From: Bacillota bacterium | Lineage (GTDB): Bacteria; Bacillota; Clostridia; Lachnospirales; Anaerotignaceae | Direction: 5' to 3' | NCBI GenBank assembly: GCA_023413275.1 | Contig: JAEZPX010000188.1 | Span: 1 to 13,774, forward strand | DNA length: 13,774 nt | In this document: positions 13,328-13,774 of the stretch, in pieces | How the letters are laid out: each line of letters begins with the position of its first letter | Numbering within the stretch: position 1 is the first letter of the stretch | Notes under the pieces: model-generated | What the model was told of the DNA's origin: nothing | Seen by the model: the letters and a program-made list of their open reading frames with translations, nothing else | Databases searched by the model: none | Position numbers and translations under genes: made by a program

Positions 13328-13774
13328 GTTTCATTTCTCCTTCTGTTTCCTTTGTTTTATAACAAAGCGCCATACCATCGCCAATGGGGATGATAGAGGT
13401 TTCCAATGCATCGTTATGTGTAATTTCCCATAAAAAGGTTCTTAAACGTTTGTGGATGGTGCGCTGTCTCCTTGGCACACTGAACCGGGTTTGAGCAATT
13501 GTCCCCCCCTGTAAAACGTCATCCACAATCAAAAGCCCCCCAACGGGCAACAACCGCAAACAATGCGGCAAAAAGCTATGATATTGGCCTTTTGCAGCAT
13601 CTAAAAATATCACATCATAGGGGCCCTCTAAAGTTGGTAGAATATCTGCCGCATCCCCTTCTAAAATCTTGATGGTATCCTCCAGTCCCATACGTTTGAT
13701 ATTGGGACGGGCATCCTTTAGCATAACTTCAAAACGGTCGATGGTGGTTACTGTTCCACCGGGTTGTAAATATC
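13311..13774 (-). CDS. trmR: TrmR-like tRNA 5-hydroxyuridine O-methyltransferase, N-terminus outside window
   Basis: This is the C-terminal ~154 residues of a class I SAM-dependent O-methyltransferase of the CCoAOMT-like family (COG4122 type). The open frame runs past the window edge, so the ATG at 13724 is internal. Visible are the GGTVTTIDRFEVM stretch (SAM-binding strand beta-2, its acidic residue being Asp), EGDAADILP, the metal-binding motif IFLDAAKGQY and IVDDVLQGG, and a C-terminal strand ending GDGMALCYK. In B. subtilis the homologue TrmR (YrrM) methylates 5-hydroxyuridine 34 of tRNA to 5-methoxyuridine. The adjacent, overlapping U32/TrhP-like gene supports that substrate. Family membership is clear; tRNA specificity rests on gene context. 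Confidence 0.85.
   Translation of the reverse strand, partial: YLQPGGTVTTIDRFEVMLKDARPNIKRMGLEDTIKILEGDAADILPTLEGPYDVIFLDAAKGQYHSFLPHCLRLLPVGGLLIVDDVLQGGTIAQTRFSVPRRQRTIHKRLRTFLWEITHNDALETSIIPIGDGMALCYKTKETEGEMKHVEIE

Noticed and set aside
1..13774. CRISPR array, tRNA or rRNA genes, insertion sequences, phage attachment sites
   Set aside because: No regularly spaced direct repeats, cloverleaf-like sequence, transposase or integrase reading frame, or terminal inverted repeats were seen on either strand.

Overview
The window is part of the chromosome of a moderately AT-rich Gram-positive anaerobe, most likely a member of the Clostridia (Bacillota). This is an inference from three things: strong AGGAG-type ribosome binding sites with some TTG/GTG starts, a type IV pilus ATPase/platform set arranged as in clostridial pilus loci, and a tRNA-modification pair (trmR next to a U32-family trhP) arranged like yrrM-yrrN/O of Bacillus subtilis. 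Every gene I can support is on the minus strand, so transcription runs from position 13774 towards position 1.

Region 1 (13774 to about 11540) is housekeeping. It holds the C-terminal part of a TrmR-like SAM-dependent O-methyltransferase, overlapped by a complete U32-family TrhP-like tRNA hydroxylation enzyme. A MarR-family regulator follows, and a good Rho-independent terminator lies just after it. The first two would make 5-hydroxyuridine and then 5-methoxyuridine at the wobble position of certain tRNAs.

Region 2 (11199 to 11576) is a 378-base non-coding gap. It holds the marR terminator, a 15-base palindrome, an inverted repeat with perfect 8-base arms, and a likely promoter whose -10 box lies inside a second perfect 8+8 inverted repeat. 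A Shine-Dalgarno sequence follows directly before the pilus operon.

Region 3 (11189 to 1) is a type IV pilus operon with tight or overlapping junctions. In order of transcription it encodes: a giant protein of about 1,926 residues with a prepilin signal and three large GLUG-repeat modules; a PilX/GspK-like minor pilin lacking the usual Glu5; a 100-residue PilV/GspI-like minor pilin; a PilW/GspJ-like minor pilin; PilB (extension ATPase with a predicted c-di-GMP-binding MshEN domain); PilT (retraction ATPase); and PilC (membrane platform, cut by the window edge). No conventional short major pilin, prepilin peptidase or pilMNO genes are in view; they would lie elsewhere.

The most unusual element is the giant pilin-adhesin. 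A class-III signal peptide and pilin helix are fused to nearly 1,900 residues of predicted surface beta-solenoid, built as three module-plus-linker units. Each module closes with an H-x-GDW motif, and the protein ends in a very aromatic-rich domain. It has no sortase motif, so the pilin helix is the only obvious anchor. I propose that the four pilin-like proteins form a tip complex in which this protein takes the role that separate adhesins such as PilY1 play in Proteobacteria, on a filament that PilT can retract and that c-di-GMP may control through PilB.
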